A stretch of DNA of 64,000 bases. It comes from Lysinibacillus sp. B2A1. Lineage in GTDB: Bacteria > Bacillota > Bacilli > Bacillales_A > Planococcaceae. Positions within the stretch are counted from its first letter, which is position 1. Every line of letters begins with the position of its first letter. The DNA lies in the NCBI GenBank assembly GCA_002973635.1, contig CP027224.1, positions 2,614,501 to 2,678,500 of the forward strand, written 5' to 3'. The notes below the pieces were generated by a model that worked only from the letters and a program-made list of their open reading frames with translations, searched no databases and was not told where the DNA came from. Positions 48,371-57,869 of the stretch are shown here, piece by piece. The translations under genes and the position numbers were made by a program.

Positions 48371-48910
48371 ATGGTGTTGAAAATAGGAATTATTTTAGGA
48401 AGTACGCGTGAGGGTCGTTTAAGTCCACAGGTAGGAGAATGGGTAAAGAAAGTAGCTGAAAAACGTAGTGATGCAGACTATGAAGTCATTGATATTGCTG
48501 ATTTTAAGCTGCCACTTCTAGGTGAGCCAGGAGGAGATGCTTCTGGTGCTGCTGCATGGTCCCAAAGAGTTGCAGCTTGTGATGGCTTTGTATTTATTGT
48601 TGCAGAATATAACCACTCCATTACAGGGGCATTAAAAAATGCGTTAGATTATTTACGTGAGGAATGGAATAACAAGGCTGCTGGTATTGTTTCTTATGGC
48701 TCTGTAGGCGGAGCAAGGGCCGCTGAACATTTACGTGGCATTCTTGGCGAATTATTAGTAGCAGATGTCCGTGTACATCCCGCACTATCTTTATTTACTG
48801 ACTTTGAAAACGGCACAACATTCAAACCAAAAGAGGTACAGGCAGACTCTGTAAACCAAATGTTAGATCAGCTTATCCCTTGGGCAACTGCATTAAAAAC
48901 AATTCGATAA
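48371..48910 (+). CDS. NADPH-dependent FMN reductase-type flavoprotein
   Basis: A 179-residue flavodoxin-fold enzyme with the FMN phosphate loop ILGSTREGRLSPQVG, the EYNHSITGALKNALDYL motif and SYGSVGGARAAEHLR. It probably reduces quinones, azo dyes or chromate using NAD(P)H. GAGGAGGAG precedes ATG 48371. Confidence 0.93.
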   Translation: MVLKIGIILGSTREGRLSPQVGEWVKKVAEKRSDADYEVIDIADFKLPLLGEPGGDASGAAAWSQRVAACDGFVFIVAEYNHSITGALKNALDYLREEWNNKAAGIVSYGSVGGARAAEHLRGILGELLVADVRVHPALSLFTDFENGTTFKPKEVQADSVNQMLDQLIPWATALKTIR

Positions 48911-48918
48911 GAGCGTGA

Positions 48919-48957
48919 AGCAGTATGTTCTGTAAGTGTACATACTGCTTTTTATAT
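48919..48957 (+). terminator. Terminator after the FMN reductase gene
   Basis: AGCAGTATGT pairs with ACATACTGCT, followed by TTTTATATG. Confidence 0.9.
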
Positions 48958-49189
48958 GCAATGAATATCTTGGGAAATGATTGTTCCTAGCTTGTTATAT
49001 ACCATTTTTCGAAAAATAGGGCTGTATGGAAGGAATGACTAGTATGAATGTTCTGGCCATATATAAAGAAACCAGAATTTAGTACTGAACTTTAGTTTAT
49101 TTAGAAATACATGGAACTTTTCTTGTGGTAGATTCGTATCCATTAATATAAGATAATTAATTGAAATAAGAAGAATTGGGGTATGAGAC

Positions 49190-49762
49190 GTGGCACAAAA
49201 TCAAAATCTAAATCAAAATGAACTTTGGGCATGGATTAAAACAATTGGATTAGCCATTATTTTTACGATGGGGATTCGTTATTTTCTTTTTTCTCCTGTA
49301 GTTGTAGAAGGAGCCTCCATGATGCCAACTTTTGAAGATGGTGATAAAGTTATCGTAAATAAAGTAGGTCCGAAAATTTCAGATTATCAACGCTTTGATG
49401 TGATCGTCTTTAAGGCGAGTGAAAAAGAACATTATATTAAGAGAATTATCGGGTTACCAGGAGATCATATAGCCTATAAAGATGATGTTTTGTACATAAA
49501 TGGCAAGGCCAATGAAGAACCTTATTTAACAAAGTATAAAGAAGCATTGCTGGATAAAGGCGATTTTACCTATGATTTTACTTTAGAGGAGCAATTAGGT
49601 GAAAAGATTGTGCCAGAGGGTCATTTTTTTGTTCTTGGTGATAATCGTCGAAGAAGTATAGATAGTCGAGATCAAACAGTCGGATTTGTTGCACAGGATG
49701 AAATTTTGGGGACAGCAGGTTTGGTATTATGGCCATTTGATCGAATTGGTAGTACACACTAG
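49190..49762 (+). CDS. sipS: Type I signal peptidase
   Basis: A 190-residue membrane peptidase. One N-terminal anchor ([17 protein letters not shown]) is followed by catalytic Ser43 in VEGASMMPT and Lys84 in [29 protein letters not shown] is box E. It cleaves Sec signal peptides outside the membrane. Start GTG 49190 with GGGG upstream. Symbol indicates similarity to the Sip family, not a proven orthologue. Confidence 0.95.
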   Translation: MAQNQNLNQNELWAWIKTIGLAIIFTMGIRYFLFSPVVVEGASMMPTFEDGDKVIVNKVGPKISDYQRFDVIVFKASEKEHYIKRIIGLPGDHIAYKDDVLYINGKANEEPYLTKYKEALLDKGDFTYDFTLEEQLGEKIVPEGHFFVLGDNRRRSIDSRDQTVGFVAQDEILGTAGLVLWPFDRIGSTH

Positions 49763-49788
49763 CTAGTAGAAAAGAGGAAATGATAAAA

Positions 49789-50679
49789 ATGGTGACAGTC
49801 TATCATTATGATGCATTTAGTACAATCCCTAATAAGGGAAATCCAGCAGGTGTTGTGGTAGAGGGAGATTCATATAGCGATGATGAGATGCAGGCGATTG
49901 CAAAGCAAGTAGGCTTTAATGAAACAGCATTTGCCCTAAAATCTGAGCGAGCAGATTTACGAATACGTTATTTTACGCCAGGTCATGAAGTAAATTTGTG
50001 TGGGCATGCTACGATGGCAACGATTTATGCGCTAAAAACAAAGGGTCTATTAGAGAATAAGCGATTTTTTACCATTGAAACAAAGGCTGGTATCCTTCCA
50101 ATTGAAATAACGGAGCAAAAATCAGGAGACATATACATGACCATGCAACATGCAGCTCCTCAGTTTGTAGCCTTTAACGGTTCAAAAGTTGAGCTTGCAC
50201 AATCTATTGGACTACCAGAGGAAGCTATACATCCAGAGTTACCAATTGTTTATGGCAGTACAGGCCTTTGGACCTTGCTTATACCGATTAAAAACTTAGA
50301 ATTTTTTAAAGCGATGGCACCACAATCAGCTAAATTTCCGACTATATTAAAGGAAATGCCAAAAGCATCCTTACATCCATTTTGCTTAGAGGCATTTGAT
50401 AAAAATGCCAATATGCATGCAAGACATTTTTCTTCTCCTTATTCAGGAACAATTGAAGATATTACAACAGGTACTGCATCCGGTGTGATGGGTGCCTATC
50501 ATGCAACCTATATTGAGCAGCAAACACAAAGTGAGAAGACACTTATCGTCGAACAGGGTCAGGAACTTGAGAAGGATGGACGTGTGCATGTACATGTAAA
50601 AAATGATAACGGGAAATTAACTATTTCGATTACAGGTACTGCAGTCTATGTGAAGGAATTAGATATCCCTTTGAAATGA
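49789..50679 (+). CDS. PhzF family isomerase
   Basis: A 296-residue diaminopimelate-epimerase-fold protein with [23 protein letters not shown] (conserved Glu), [15 protein letters not shown] and [11 protein letters not shown]. Members isomerise small metabolites; substrate unknown. ATG 49789 follows GAGG at 49774-49777; ATG 49780 overlaps it. It begins 26 nt after sipS. Confidence 0.93.
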   Translation: MVTVYHYDAFSTIPNKGNPAGVVVEGDSYSDDEMQAIAKQVGFNETAFALKSERADLRIRYFTPGHEVNLCGHATMATIYALKTKGLLENKRFFTIETKAGILPIEITEQKSGDIYMTMQHAAPQFVAFNGSKVELAQSIGLPEEAIHPELPIVYGSTGLWTLLIPIKNLEFFKAMAPQSAKFPTILKEMPKASLHPFCLEAFDKNANMHARHFSSPYSGTIEDITTGTASGVMGAYHATYIEQQTQSEKTLIVEQGQELEKDGRVHVHVKNDNGKLTISITGTAVYVKELDIPLK

Positions 50680-50727
50680 AGTTGTACCGCTTAACTCCGT
50701 TGGATGTACTTTGTCTAAAGTAATTAG

Positions 50728-51594
50728 TTGAAAATAGTATTTTGTAAAATAGATAAACTCAATAATATACATAGTAATCGGAGAGAAATCAATATTGAAA
50801 AAGTTAATAACTACATTTTAAAAACGGTTATCTTTTTTGTTGGATGGGCAATTTTAATTTCTTTTGCACCCGATATACAAACAAATAATAAGGCATTATT
50901 ACGATTATGGTGGGAATTCGTACCACTTTCTTTAGTAGTTTTATTTTCTTTTATTTTTGTTTTAGTAATAGAAAAGGATAAAATTAAGATCCCCTTAGCT
51001 TCAAGATTCTTTAAAAATTCTCTGATAGGTGTTGTAATAGGTTTCTTATGGTTGGGTAGTGTGGTAGCTGTTCTTTTACTTACAAAGACAATGAATATAC
51101 ATGACCAAAACAATATTGATTACATATGGATTTGGATTTTGGCATCACTATTGAATTCTGTAATGCAAGAATTGCTGATGAGAGGTTATCTATATCAATT
51201 ATGGAAGCAAAAATATAATGTAGTTGTGGCAACGGTTTTAACTACTATTTTATTTTCTGCGATGCATGGTGGAGCATTTGAAGCACTTATTATACCGGTA
51301 CTTAATGTTGTTACAATGAGTATACTTGTAACATTACTATTAGAATACACAGGCACAATAATAGCACCAATAATTGCTCATTTCACTTGGAATACAATTG
51401 GAGCAATTATATTTGGCGGTGTTTCTTTGGCAAGTGACTATCCAAATCTCTTCAACAGTACATTTCAAGGAAATCCATTACTATCAGGTGGCATCTATAA
51501 AATTGAAGGCAGTATTATCGTCTTAGCTGTTAATTTAATTCTAATTACATACTTGTTTATAATAAATAAAAGAGTGTCTAGCCAATATGGATAA
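50728..51594 (+). CDS. CPBP family intramembrane protein (possible metalloprotease)
   Basis: A 288-residue protein with about eight membrane helices. The Abi/CPBP motifs are present as VMQELLMRGYL, LFSAMHGG and IIAHFTWNTIG; the usual first Glu of EExxxR is replaced by Gln. Members cleave prenylated peptides or act as immunity or membrane factors. The TTG at 50728 lacks a Shine-Dalgarno; an in-frame ATT near 50794 follows GGAGAG, so the start is uncertain. Confidence 0.8.
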   Translation: MKIVFCKIDKLNNIHSNRREINIEKVNNYILKTVIFFVGWAILISFAPDIQTNNKALLRLWWEFVPLSLVVLFSFIFVLVIEKDKIKIPLASRFFKNSLIGVVIGFLWLGSVVAVLLLTKTMNIHDQNNIDYIWIWILASLLNSVMQELLMRGYLYQLWKQKYNVVVATVLTTILFSAMHGGAFEALIIPVLNVVTMSILVTLLLEYTGTIIAPIIAHFTWNTIGAIIFGGVSLASDYPNLFNSTFQGNPLLSGGIYKIEGSIIVLAVNLILITYLFIINKRVSSQYG

Positions 51595-51783
51595 GTGTGC
51601 TTCTAAGATTGAGCATGATTGTGGAGCTTTACATTTCTAAATGATTAAATTTTTTTAAATAGTCTCCATAGAAAGAATTTGTTTTAATCATTCTTTTTTC
51701 AGAACAGACTCTCTTAATTTTACATAAAAAGTGGGTATCCGAGTTATTATTGATTAAATTTTAATCAACATCTAACTCATAAA

Positions 51784-51832
51784 AAAGGGGTAGCTCAAGT
51801 ATTTTCAGTACTTAGGAGCTACTCTTTTTGAC
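51784..51832. terminator. Bidirectional terminator between convergent genes
   Basis: AAAAAAGGGGTAGCTC and GAGCTACTCTTTTT bracket an AGTA/TACT stem. It serves the CPBP gene on the plus strand and the small gene at 51843 on the minus strand. Confidence 0.88.
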
Positions 51833-51842
51833 ATTTTTTAAA

Positions 51843-52022
51843 TTAATGTTTTATTTCTTCAATGACTTTTTCTTTTAAATCGGCATCCATAGAGGAAAGC
51901 TTCACATTATTTGTAAGACGTTCTTTTAACTCTCGATCAGTCATGATGCCACGTTCCTCTAAGATTTGAACAAGAAGATTTAAAGTCATTAAATTTTTAA
52001 TCTCTGCTGCCTTTGAATCCAT
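51843..52022 (-). CDS. Small protein of 59 residues, unknown
   Basis: Minus-strand frame MDSKAAEIKNLMTLNLLVQI to KEKVIEEIKH, preceded by GGAGGG 6-8 nt before ATG 52022 and followed by a terminator. It is helical and charged, with no membrane segment. I do not recognise it. The size put it below common ORF cut-offs; the ribosome-binding site and clean frame support it. Confidence 0.78.
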   Translation of the reverse strand: MDSKAAEIKNLMTLNLLVQILEERGIMTDRELKERLTNNVKLSSMDADLKEKVIEEIKH

Positions 52023-52204
52023 ATAAATCCCTCCAAAAGTATAGTAAATCTACTCTTTTAGTGTACTCCTATTTTGAAGAGACTGTATAAAATGGTCAAA
52101 ACAAAGAAAATATATTTCGTGTTCCGGAATATCTGGAATAATTCTAGCATGTAAAAGCTTTTGGAGATTTCAACTACCTTATTTTGAAAGAGAGAAGTCC
52201 TTCC

Positions 52205-52741
52205 TTAATTATTTAATAAGAATAAAGTTTGATAAAGCGTTGCTAGTAAAGCGACAAAAAATGTATCATCGGAGTCGAAAAGCTTAAAAGCTATTCCTGT
52301 ACGCACTAGTTCAGTTTCTATATTACAAGCACTTGCTATTTTTTCATCATTGCAATATAAATAGGCGGTTGAAGTAAAATCCTTTTCAAAGCGAAAAACG
52401 AGTCCGTCCATTGTAAATGAATAGGAGGATTCAAGTAGCTGCACGGTCTTGCGTTGAATTGGTAGGGTAGTTCCATCTGGCATCACAAGTTGATGGCTAA
52501 CCCCCTTCGTTAAGAGAGTGGATTGCACTTGAAAAAGCGGTGCTCCTAAGGTAGTGCGAGTTTCATAATGATGTGGTAAGGATTGCTGTGCAGCTACTAG
52601 CATAACTGCATTGATAACTTTTCCAAAGGATGAACGTTCAATCTTTTGCAATACACATACTGCTTCATTTCGTTCATTAATAATAGGGATATGTGAAAAG
52701 CTTTCGAATGCTTTCGGAAAGGTAAGTGTAAATGTAGCCAT
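52205..52741 (-). CDS. Tubby/LURP-like beta-rich protein, unknown function
   Basis: A 178-residue protein without signal peptide or membrane helix. Alternating beta-type stretches (VCVLQKIERSSFGKVI, YSFTMDGLVFRFEKDF) suggest a tubby C-terminal-like fold, but I have no firm motif. Start ATG with GGAGG upstream. Upstream lies the hairpin and the composite element copy 2. Confidence 0.65.
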   Translation of the reverse strand: MATFTLTFPKAFESFSHIPIINERNEAVCVLQKIERSSFGKVINAVMLVAAQQSLPHHYETRTTLGAPLFQVQSTLLTKGVSHQLVMPDGTTLPIQRKTVQLLESSYSFTMDGLVFRFEKDFTSTAYLYCNDEKIASACNIETELVRTGIAFKLFDSDDTFFVALLATLYQTLFLLNN

Positions 52742-52768
52742 AAAAAGCCTCCAATCTACTAGACTATA

Positions 52769-52796
52769 CGATGAAACCTAATCCTAGGTTTCATCT
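52769..52796. repeat. 28-bp direct repeat, left copy (hairpin)
   Basis: CGATGAAACCTAATCC then TAGGTTTCATCT; identical to 53473-53500. It contains a perfect stem ATGAAACCTA/TAGGTTTCAT. It flanks composite element copy 2. Confidence 0.92.
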
Positions 52797-53472
52797 CACA
52801 GTGTTGAAAAATTAAATAGTCAAGGGACTCTTTGTGAATATTTAGTCAAAATGAAGGTGATTTCCGTTCCAGGCTACTCGCTTTCCTGTGGGCGAGCGAC
52901 GAGCCGCTTCCTGCGCTGACGCTCCGTGCAGGGTCTCGTCTGTCTCGCTATCCCACGGGAGTCGAGTAGCCTTGCACTCCAATCAGCAATAGTGTAGAAC
53001 TTTAAATATTTTCTTCCCTCAAAAAGTAAAGTAAAAGCATGTTACTCATCATCATTAAATGGATAGAATATTGGTACAATTCTACAGCTGTTAACCTACG
53101 TTTTATGCGTAAAACTACTTTGTAACTTTACATAAAGTACTCCTCTGTTTTCGCATAGAAAAATGTTATCAAAGCTCCATTTTTGCACAATATAGTGATA
53201 ACTAAGACTTCAAATTTAACTATATATTTGTGTGAATTGCCAGAAGAAAATACTATGAGCAAAGGTTGATTGGAGTGTAGACTGAGTGACTCCTTGGGGA
53301 TTCAGCGTCACAGATGAGACCCTGGAGCGAGCTATGCGAGTGAAGCGGCTCATCGGACGCCCCCAGGAAAGCACTCAGTCGGAACGGAGATCAACCCCTC
53401 GTTTTGAAAAAGGGCTATACTTTTTAATTTGTCACCTTGATTTCATTGACATAATAGTATTTCAACAACATG
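52797..53472. mobile_element. Composite inverted-repeat element, copy 2 (676 bp, non-coding)
   Basis: It aligns along its length with 47063-47902, from CACAGTGTTGAAAAA to TTTCAACAACATG, with the same two arms and AT-rich core, but lacks both nested hairpins. It is bounded by identical 28-bp direct repeats. No protein is encoded; a 79-codon plus-strand frame from 53286 is incidental. Confidence 0.72.
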
Positions 53473-53500
53473 CGATGAAACCTAATCCTAGGTTTCATCT
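53473..53500. repeat. 28-bp direct repeat, right copy (hairpin with T tract)
   Basis: Identical to 52769-52796. Here it is followed by TTTTTATAA, so on the plus strand this copy is a complete terminator-like structure. Confidence 0.92.
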
Positions 53501-53546
53501 TTTTATAAATATTATTTTGATATAAGAGATGAAAAAGAATGAACTA

Positions 53547-53594
53547 AAAATAGCTGACCATTGATGTGAAAATTACATCGATGGTCAGCTTTTA
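53547..53594. terminator. Terminator of dctP
   Basis: AGCTGACCATTGATGT pairs with ACATCGATGGTCAGCT. On the minus strand it is followed by ATTTTTAG; on the plus strand by TTTTAAT. Confidence 0.88.
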
Positions 53595-53597
53595 ATA

Positions 53598-54860
53598 TTA
53601 TTGTATTGTTACTTCACCTGCAAGAGCGCGCTTTTCTTGCTCTGGATCGAATTCTTTTTCCATTTTTGAAACAACAACTGTTGCAACACCATTACCAATT
53701 AAGTTTGTTACGGCACGAGCCTCTGACATAAAACGATCGACCCCGATTAAAAGTGCAATCCCTTCCACTGGAATCATAGGGAATGCTGCTAGTGTTGCTG
53801 CGAGCGTAATGAAGCCTGAGCCCGTTACACCAGCCGCTCCTTTAGATGTCAGCATTAAAATGGCTAATAATGTAATTTGATGCCAAATGTCTAATTCCAC
53901 GCCATAAGCTTGAGCTATAAATATTGCTGCCATGGATAAGTAAATAGATGTACCATCTAAATTAAAGGAATACCCTGTTGGCACAACAAGACCAACAACT
54001 TGTTTGGAGCAGCCATAGTTTTCTAGCTTACGCATCATCGAAGGTAATGCTGATTCTGATGAGGATGTCCCAATAACAATAAAGATTTCATCCTTAATAT
54101 ATTTAATAAACTTAAAAATACTAAAGCCAAAATAGTGTGTAATCAGACCGATAATGGCTACGATAAAGATAAACATCGTGATATAAACAGACAGCATTAA
54201 AAATCCTAAGTTTCCAAGTGATTTTATACCGAAATTTCCAATTGTATAGCTCATGGCACCAAATGCACCAATAGGGGAAATCTTCATAACCATATTAACA
54301 ATTTTAAAGAAAATATCTGCTACTTGTTCGAAAAATTTAATAACAGGTTTTGCTGGCTCACCAATCGCAGCAGCAGCTAGCCCAAATAAAACTGCTGAGA
54401 ACAGCACTGGTAGTAATTCACCGTTAGCAAGTGCGCCAACAACGTTATCAGGAATAATTTGCATGATAAATGCACCGAAGCCATGCTCCGCGGCAGCAGC
54501 TTGTTGTGTATATTGAGACACATCTGCAGCATTTGCAGCATCTGTATTAAAGCCCTTACCTGGTTGTACAATATTGACAACGAGTAAGCCAATCGCTAGT
54601 GCAAAAGTAGAGACGATCTCAAAATAAATTAAGGCCTTCCCTCCGATTTTCCCAACTTTTTTTACATCGCCCATACTTCCAATTCCAATAACAACTGTTA
54701 AGAAAATGATAGGAGCTATTAACATTTTAATTAATTTAATAAAAATATCGGCTAATATTTTTAACTTCGCTCCAAACTCTGGGAACATGGCACCGACAAT
54801 TATACCAAGTACAATAGCTATCAGTACTTGTACGGTTAAGTTTTTTAAATTTATACGCAT
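53598..54860 (-). CDS. dctP: C4-dicarboxylate transporter, DctA/DctP type (DAACS family)
   Basis: A 420-residue symporter with about eight helices and two re-entrant loops. GTSSSESALPSMMRKLE, TGYSFNLDGTSIYLSMA, SKGAAGVTGSGF and LLIGVDRFMSEARAVTNLIGN are DctA signatures, favouring succinate/fumarate/malate over glutamate transport. GGGG-type Shine-Dalgarno precedes the ATG. A perfect cre lies upstream. Binding protein, kinase and regulator genes follow, as in the B. subtilis dctBSRP cluster. Confidence 0.94.
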   Translation of the reverse strand: MRINLKNLTVQVLIAIVLGIIVGAMFPEFGAKLKILADIFIKLIKMLIAPIIFLTVVIGIGSMGDVKKVGKIGGKALIYFEIVSTFALAIGLLVVNIVQPGKGFNTDAANAADVSQYTQQAAAAEHGFGAFIMQIIPDNVVGALANGELLPVLFSAVLFGLAAAAIGEPAKPVIKFFEQVADIFFKIVNMVMKISPIGAFGAMSYTIGNFGIKSLGNLGFLMLSVYITMFIFIVAIIGLITHYFGFSIFKFIKYIKDEIFIVIGTSSSESALPSMMRKLENYGCSKQVVGLVVPTGYSFNLDGTSIYLSMAAIFIAQAYGVELDIWHQITLLAILMLTSKGAAGVTGSGFITLAATLAAFPMIPVEGIALLIGVDRFMSEARAVTNLIGNGVATVVVSKMEKEFDPEQEKRALAGEVTIQ

Positions 54861-54893
54861 AAAGTTCTCCCCCTACAACATTAGTGAATATTT

Positions 54894-54907
54894 TGTGAAC
54901 GCTTTCA
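54894..54907 (-). promoter_or_regulatory. Catabolite-responsive element (cre) of dctP
   Basis: Minus strand TGAAAGCGTTCACA fits TGWAANCGNTNWCA at all fixed positions. It lies 34-47 bp before the dctP start, so CcpA binding should repress it when glucose is present. Confidence 0.85.
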
Positions 54908-55077
54908 TGTGGTTATCATAGCTGAAATTTTCCGACAATAGTTTTTATGACCGTAATGTTTCTATTGTTCATTTTGTTCATTCTTAGTTGAAAAGGGTAA
55001 GAAATCAGTATTTGCAAGGATTAAAAGCTGTTTTATAGTAGATTTGAAATTGAAGAATCTATTATAATACAAAAGAA

Positions 55078-55106
55078 AAAATCCTCACGATTAGTGAGGA
55101 TTTATC
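55078..55106 (-). terminator. Terminator after dctB
   Basis: AAATCCTCAC pairs with GTGAGGATTT around ATTAG; the minus strand continues with TTTTTTCTTTTG. Confidence 0.93.
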
Positions 55107-55124
55107 ATTAATGAACAAAAGTAT

Positions 55125-56174
55125 TTAAGGAGCAACGATTTTTTCAATTCTCGATAAGACATCATCATTTTGTATATTGGTTTTATAAAAGTCATAGACA
55201 GGTGCAAGCTTTTCTTTAAATCGTTGTCGTTCCTCACTACTCATCGTGGAAATTTCAAAGCCTTCTTGCTGCTCTAGCTTTCGTAAATCCTTTTCATTCA
55301 TCATAACGGCTTGTTCAAATTGCCAATCTGTTGTTTCCTTCATAGCCTCCATAATCTGCTTTTGAATCTTTACAGGTAGAGACTTCCAAAAGGTTTCATT
55401 CATGAGAACAGCATACCCTAAAATCCCATGCTGTGTTAATGTCATATGTTTTTGTACCTTATAAAAGCCTTTAGAGTAAATATTAGATGCTGTATTTTCC
55501 TGTGCATCAATGGCATGTGATTCAAGATCCGTAAAAACCTCACTAAAGGAAATCGGAATAGGCGTTGCTCCAACAGCCTCAAATTGCTTCTCAAGTGTTT
55601 TACTTGGCATTGTTCGGACACGTAAGCCTTTTAGATCCTCGAATGTATGAATAGGATAATCAACAGAGGTTAAATGTTTAAAGCCATTGTGCCAAAAGCT
55701 AAGTCCCTTTATTTGAAAGGGTTCAAGCTCATTTAATAGCTGTTCGCCAATTGAGCCAGTAAGAACGTCATGGACTTCATCATCTGTATTAAAAAGATAG
55801 GGTAAATCTAGAACCTGCCAGTTTGGTACATAGGCTGTCATTTTAGAGAAAGTAGGGATAATCATTTCTACTTCTCCGTTTTGTAATGCTTGAAATTCAT
55901 TTTCATCATTAAATAAGGAGGAGTTTGGGTAGATATGTACCTTTACCTCACCATTTGTTTTTTCCTCAACAAGTTCTGCGAATTTACTTGCAGCCTGTCC
56001 CTTCGGTGTATTTTCTGCTACTACGTGACTTAAATGAATGGTAATTTGTGTATCCAAGCCTTTTTGTTCATCGTCGTAGGGAAGGGGGGTAGCGAATAGT
56101 AGGCCTTGTTGTACGCCAATCACGATTGTTAATAGTAAAACGGTTGCTATTGTTCCAATAATAAATTTTTTCAT
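55125..56174 (-). CDS. dctB: C4-dicarboxylate-binding protein DctB (TRAP DctP-like)
   Basis: A 349-residue extracytoplasmic protein with an N-terminal signal anchor (IIGTIATVLLLTIVIGVQQG). The TRAP solute-binding fold is seen in HLSHVVAENTPKGQAASKF, LRVRTMPSKTLEKQFEAVGA and DAQENTASNIYSKG. In B. subtilis DctB partners the DctS sensor rather than a TRAP transporter; no TRAP membrane genes occur here, which fits. Divergent from dctS. Confidence 0.93.
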   Translation of the reverse strand: MKKFIIGTIATVLLLTIVIGVQQGLLFATPLPYDDEQKGLDTQITIHLSHVVAENTPKGQAASKFAELVEEKTNGEVKVHIYPNSSLFNDENEFQALQNGEVEMIIPTFSKMTAYVPNWQVLDLPYLFNTDDEVHDVLTGSIGEQLLNELEPFQIKGLSFWHNGFKHLTSVDYPIHTFEDLKGLRVRTMPSKTLEKQFEAVGATPIPISFSEVFTDLESHAIDAQENTASNIYSKGFYKVQKHMTLTQHGILGYAVLMNETFWKSLPVKIQKQIMEAMKETTDWQFEQAVMMNEKDLRKLEQQEGFEISTMSSEERQRFKEKLAPVYDFYKTNIQNDDVLSRIEKIVAP

Positions 56175-56267
56175 CTATTACACCCAATTAATTCGTATTT
56201 TCTGATGTTTTTGTTATTCTAACATATGAAGTAAGCTAAAATATAGTTAGAGGGAGGCGTTTACATC

Positions 56268-57869
56268 TTGAAATTTCAAAAGTTATCAATGAGAAGAAAG
56301 ATCATGTCTCTGACTTTTTTTATTCTCATGCTTTCCTTTAGTATTGGTGGTACATTTTTGCTAGGATTCGTAATGAATGAGCAGAAGGATAAGCTAGGAA
56401 ATCAGGCGTTGCTTGTGGCAAAAACCGTATCACAGCTTCCTGAATTGAAAACATATATTCCTGGTCTTGATTTTAATGAGGCAACAGCGCATATTAATCC
56501 TGTTGTGGAAGAAATACGCGATATAAATGGTGCACAATATATTGTTGTCCTAGATATGCAAAGACGCAAGTATTCACATCCGAATTCAGAGGAGATAGGT
56601 CGGATTTCGCAATCAGGAGATTTGAATGCCGCCTTTTCTGAACATTATTATACATCAATTGCACAAGGAGAGCATGGCGATATGGTGCGCGCATTTGTAC
56701 CTATTATGAATAATGAGGGTAAACAATTAGGTGTTGTAATAGTTGGTTATAGTGTTTTAACGATTACTGAATTACTACAATCTATCCAAAAGGAGTTAAT
56801 CATTACAATTTTCTTGTCTCTTCTATTTAGTGCATGGGGTGCCCATAATTTAGGACTTCATATGAAAAAGCAAATGTTTGGGTTAGAGCCGCATGAGATT
56901 GCTAAAATGTATGTGGAGCGAACAGAAACCTTTAATGCCATGCATGAAGGAATTATTGCAATAGATAACGATTTAACGATAACTATATTTAATGAAAAAG
57001 CATGTGATATATTAGGTGTTTATGAACAGCCTTCATCATTAATTGGAAAGAAAATTTATGAGGTGTTACCTGACACGCGGTTACCAGAAATTTTGGAGCT
57101 TGATCAGCCTCTTTTCAATCGTGAGCTGTATATTAATGGACATAGTATTATGAGCAATCGTATTCCAATACAAGTCAATGGAAAAACAGTTGGAGCGGTG
57201 GCCATGTTTAAGGATCGTACAGAAGTGAAAAAGCTTGCAGAAGAATTAACTGGTGTAAAGGCATTTGTACAGGCATTACGTGTACAAACACATGAGCATA
57301 AAAATAAATTACACACCATTGCAGGACTTTTACAGCTGGGACATCACGAACAGGCACTTTCTTATTTAACACAAGTGAAGGAAGAACATGATGAAATTAC
57401 AAATTTTTTAAATGAACGAATTAAAAATGAAAATATTTCAGGCTTATTGCTTAGTAAAATTTCCTATGCAAAGGAGCAGGGAATCCGGTTAGAGATAGAT
57501 CGAGAAAGTCATCTGACTGTATTTCCAAAAAATTTAGATCACCATGATTTCGTCATTTTATTTGGCAATTTAATCGAAAATGCCTTTGATGCATTAAAGG
57601 ATACGCCGCTGGATGAAAAAATTGTGCATGTGTCTGTTGATGAGGATGAAGATGTATTGGCAATCTTAGTAACAGATAATGGTATAGGCATGACAGAAGA
57701 GGTAAGGACTCATATTTTTGATAATGGTTTTTCGACAAAAGAGAAAAAAGGGCGAGGAATTGGCCTGTATTTAATTCAAGAAATTGTACAGAAGGGTCAG
57801 GGGGATATTGAGGTTATTAGTGAGCCTCATAAGGGAACCAGCTTTTTAATAACATTTTATTATTCCTAA
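56268..57869 (+). CDS. dctS: C4-dicarboxylate sensor histidine kinase DctS (CitA/DcuS type)
   Basis: A 533-residue kinase: helix 1 (about 12-34), external PAS-like sensor (35-168), helix 2, a cytoplasmic PAS domain (about 215-325), the phosphoacceptor in VQTHEHKNKLHTIAGLLQLG (His342 most likely), and HATPase with NLIENAFDAL, DNGIGM and GRGIGLYLI. Start TTG with GGGAGG upstream. It signals to DctR downstream and, with DctB, senses C4-dicarboxylates. Confidence 0.94.
   Translation: MKFQKLSMRRKIMSLTFFILMLSFSIGGTFLLGFVMNEQKDKLGNQALLVAKTVSQLPELKTYIPGLDFNEATAHINPVVEEIRDINGAQYIVVLDMQRRKYSHPNSEEIGRISQSGDLNAAFSEHYYTSIAQGEHGDMVRAFVPIMNNEGKQLGVVIVGYSVLTITELLQSIQKELIITIFLSLLFSAWGAHNLGLHMKKQMFGLEPHEIAKMYVERTETFNAMHEGIIAIDNDLTITIFNEKACDILGVYEQPSSLIGKKIYEVLPDTRLPEILELDQPLFNRELYINGHSIMSNRIPIQVNGKTVGAVAMFKDRTEVKKLAEELTGVKAFVQALRVQTHEHKNKLHTIAGLLQLGHHEQALSYLTQVKEEHDEITNFLNERIKNENISGLLLSKISYAKEQGIRLEIDRESHLTVFPKNLDHHDFVILFGNLIENAFDALKDTPLDEKIVHVSVDEDEDVLAILVTDNGIGMTEEVRTHIFDNGFSTKEKKGRGIGLYLIQEIVQKGQGDIEVISEPHKGTSFLITFYYS

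Noticed and set aside
53286..53525. 79-codon open frame
   Set aside because: It spans arm 2 and the right flanking hairpin of the composite element; not preserved in copy 1.
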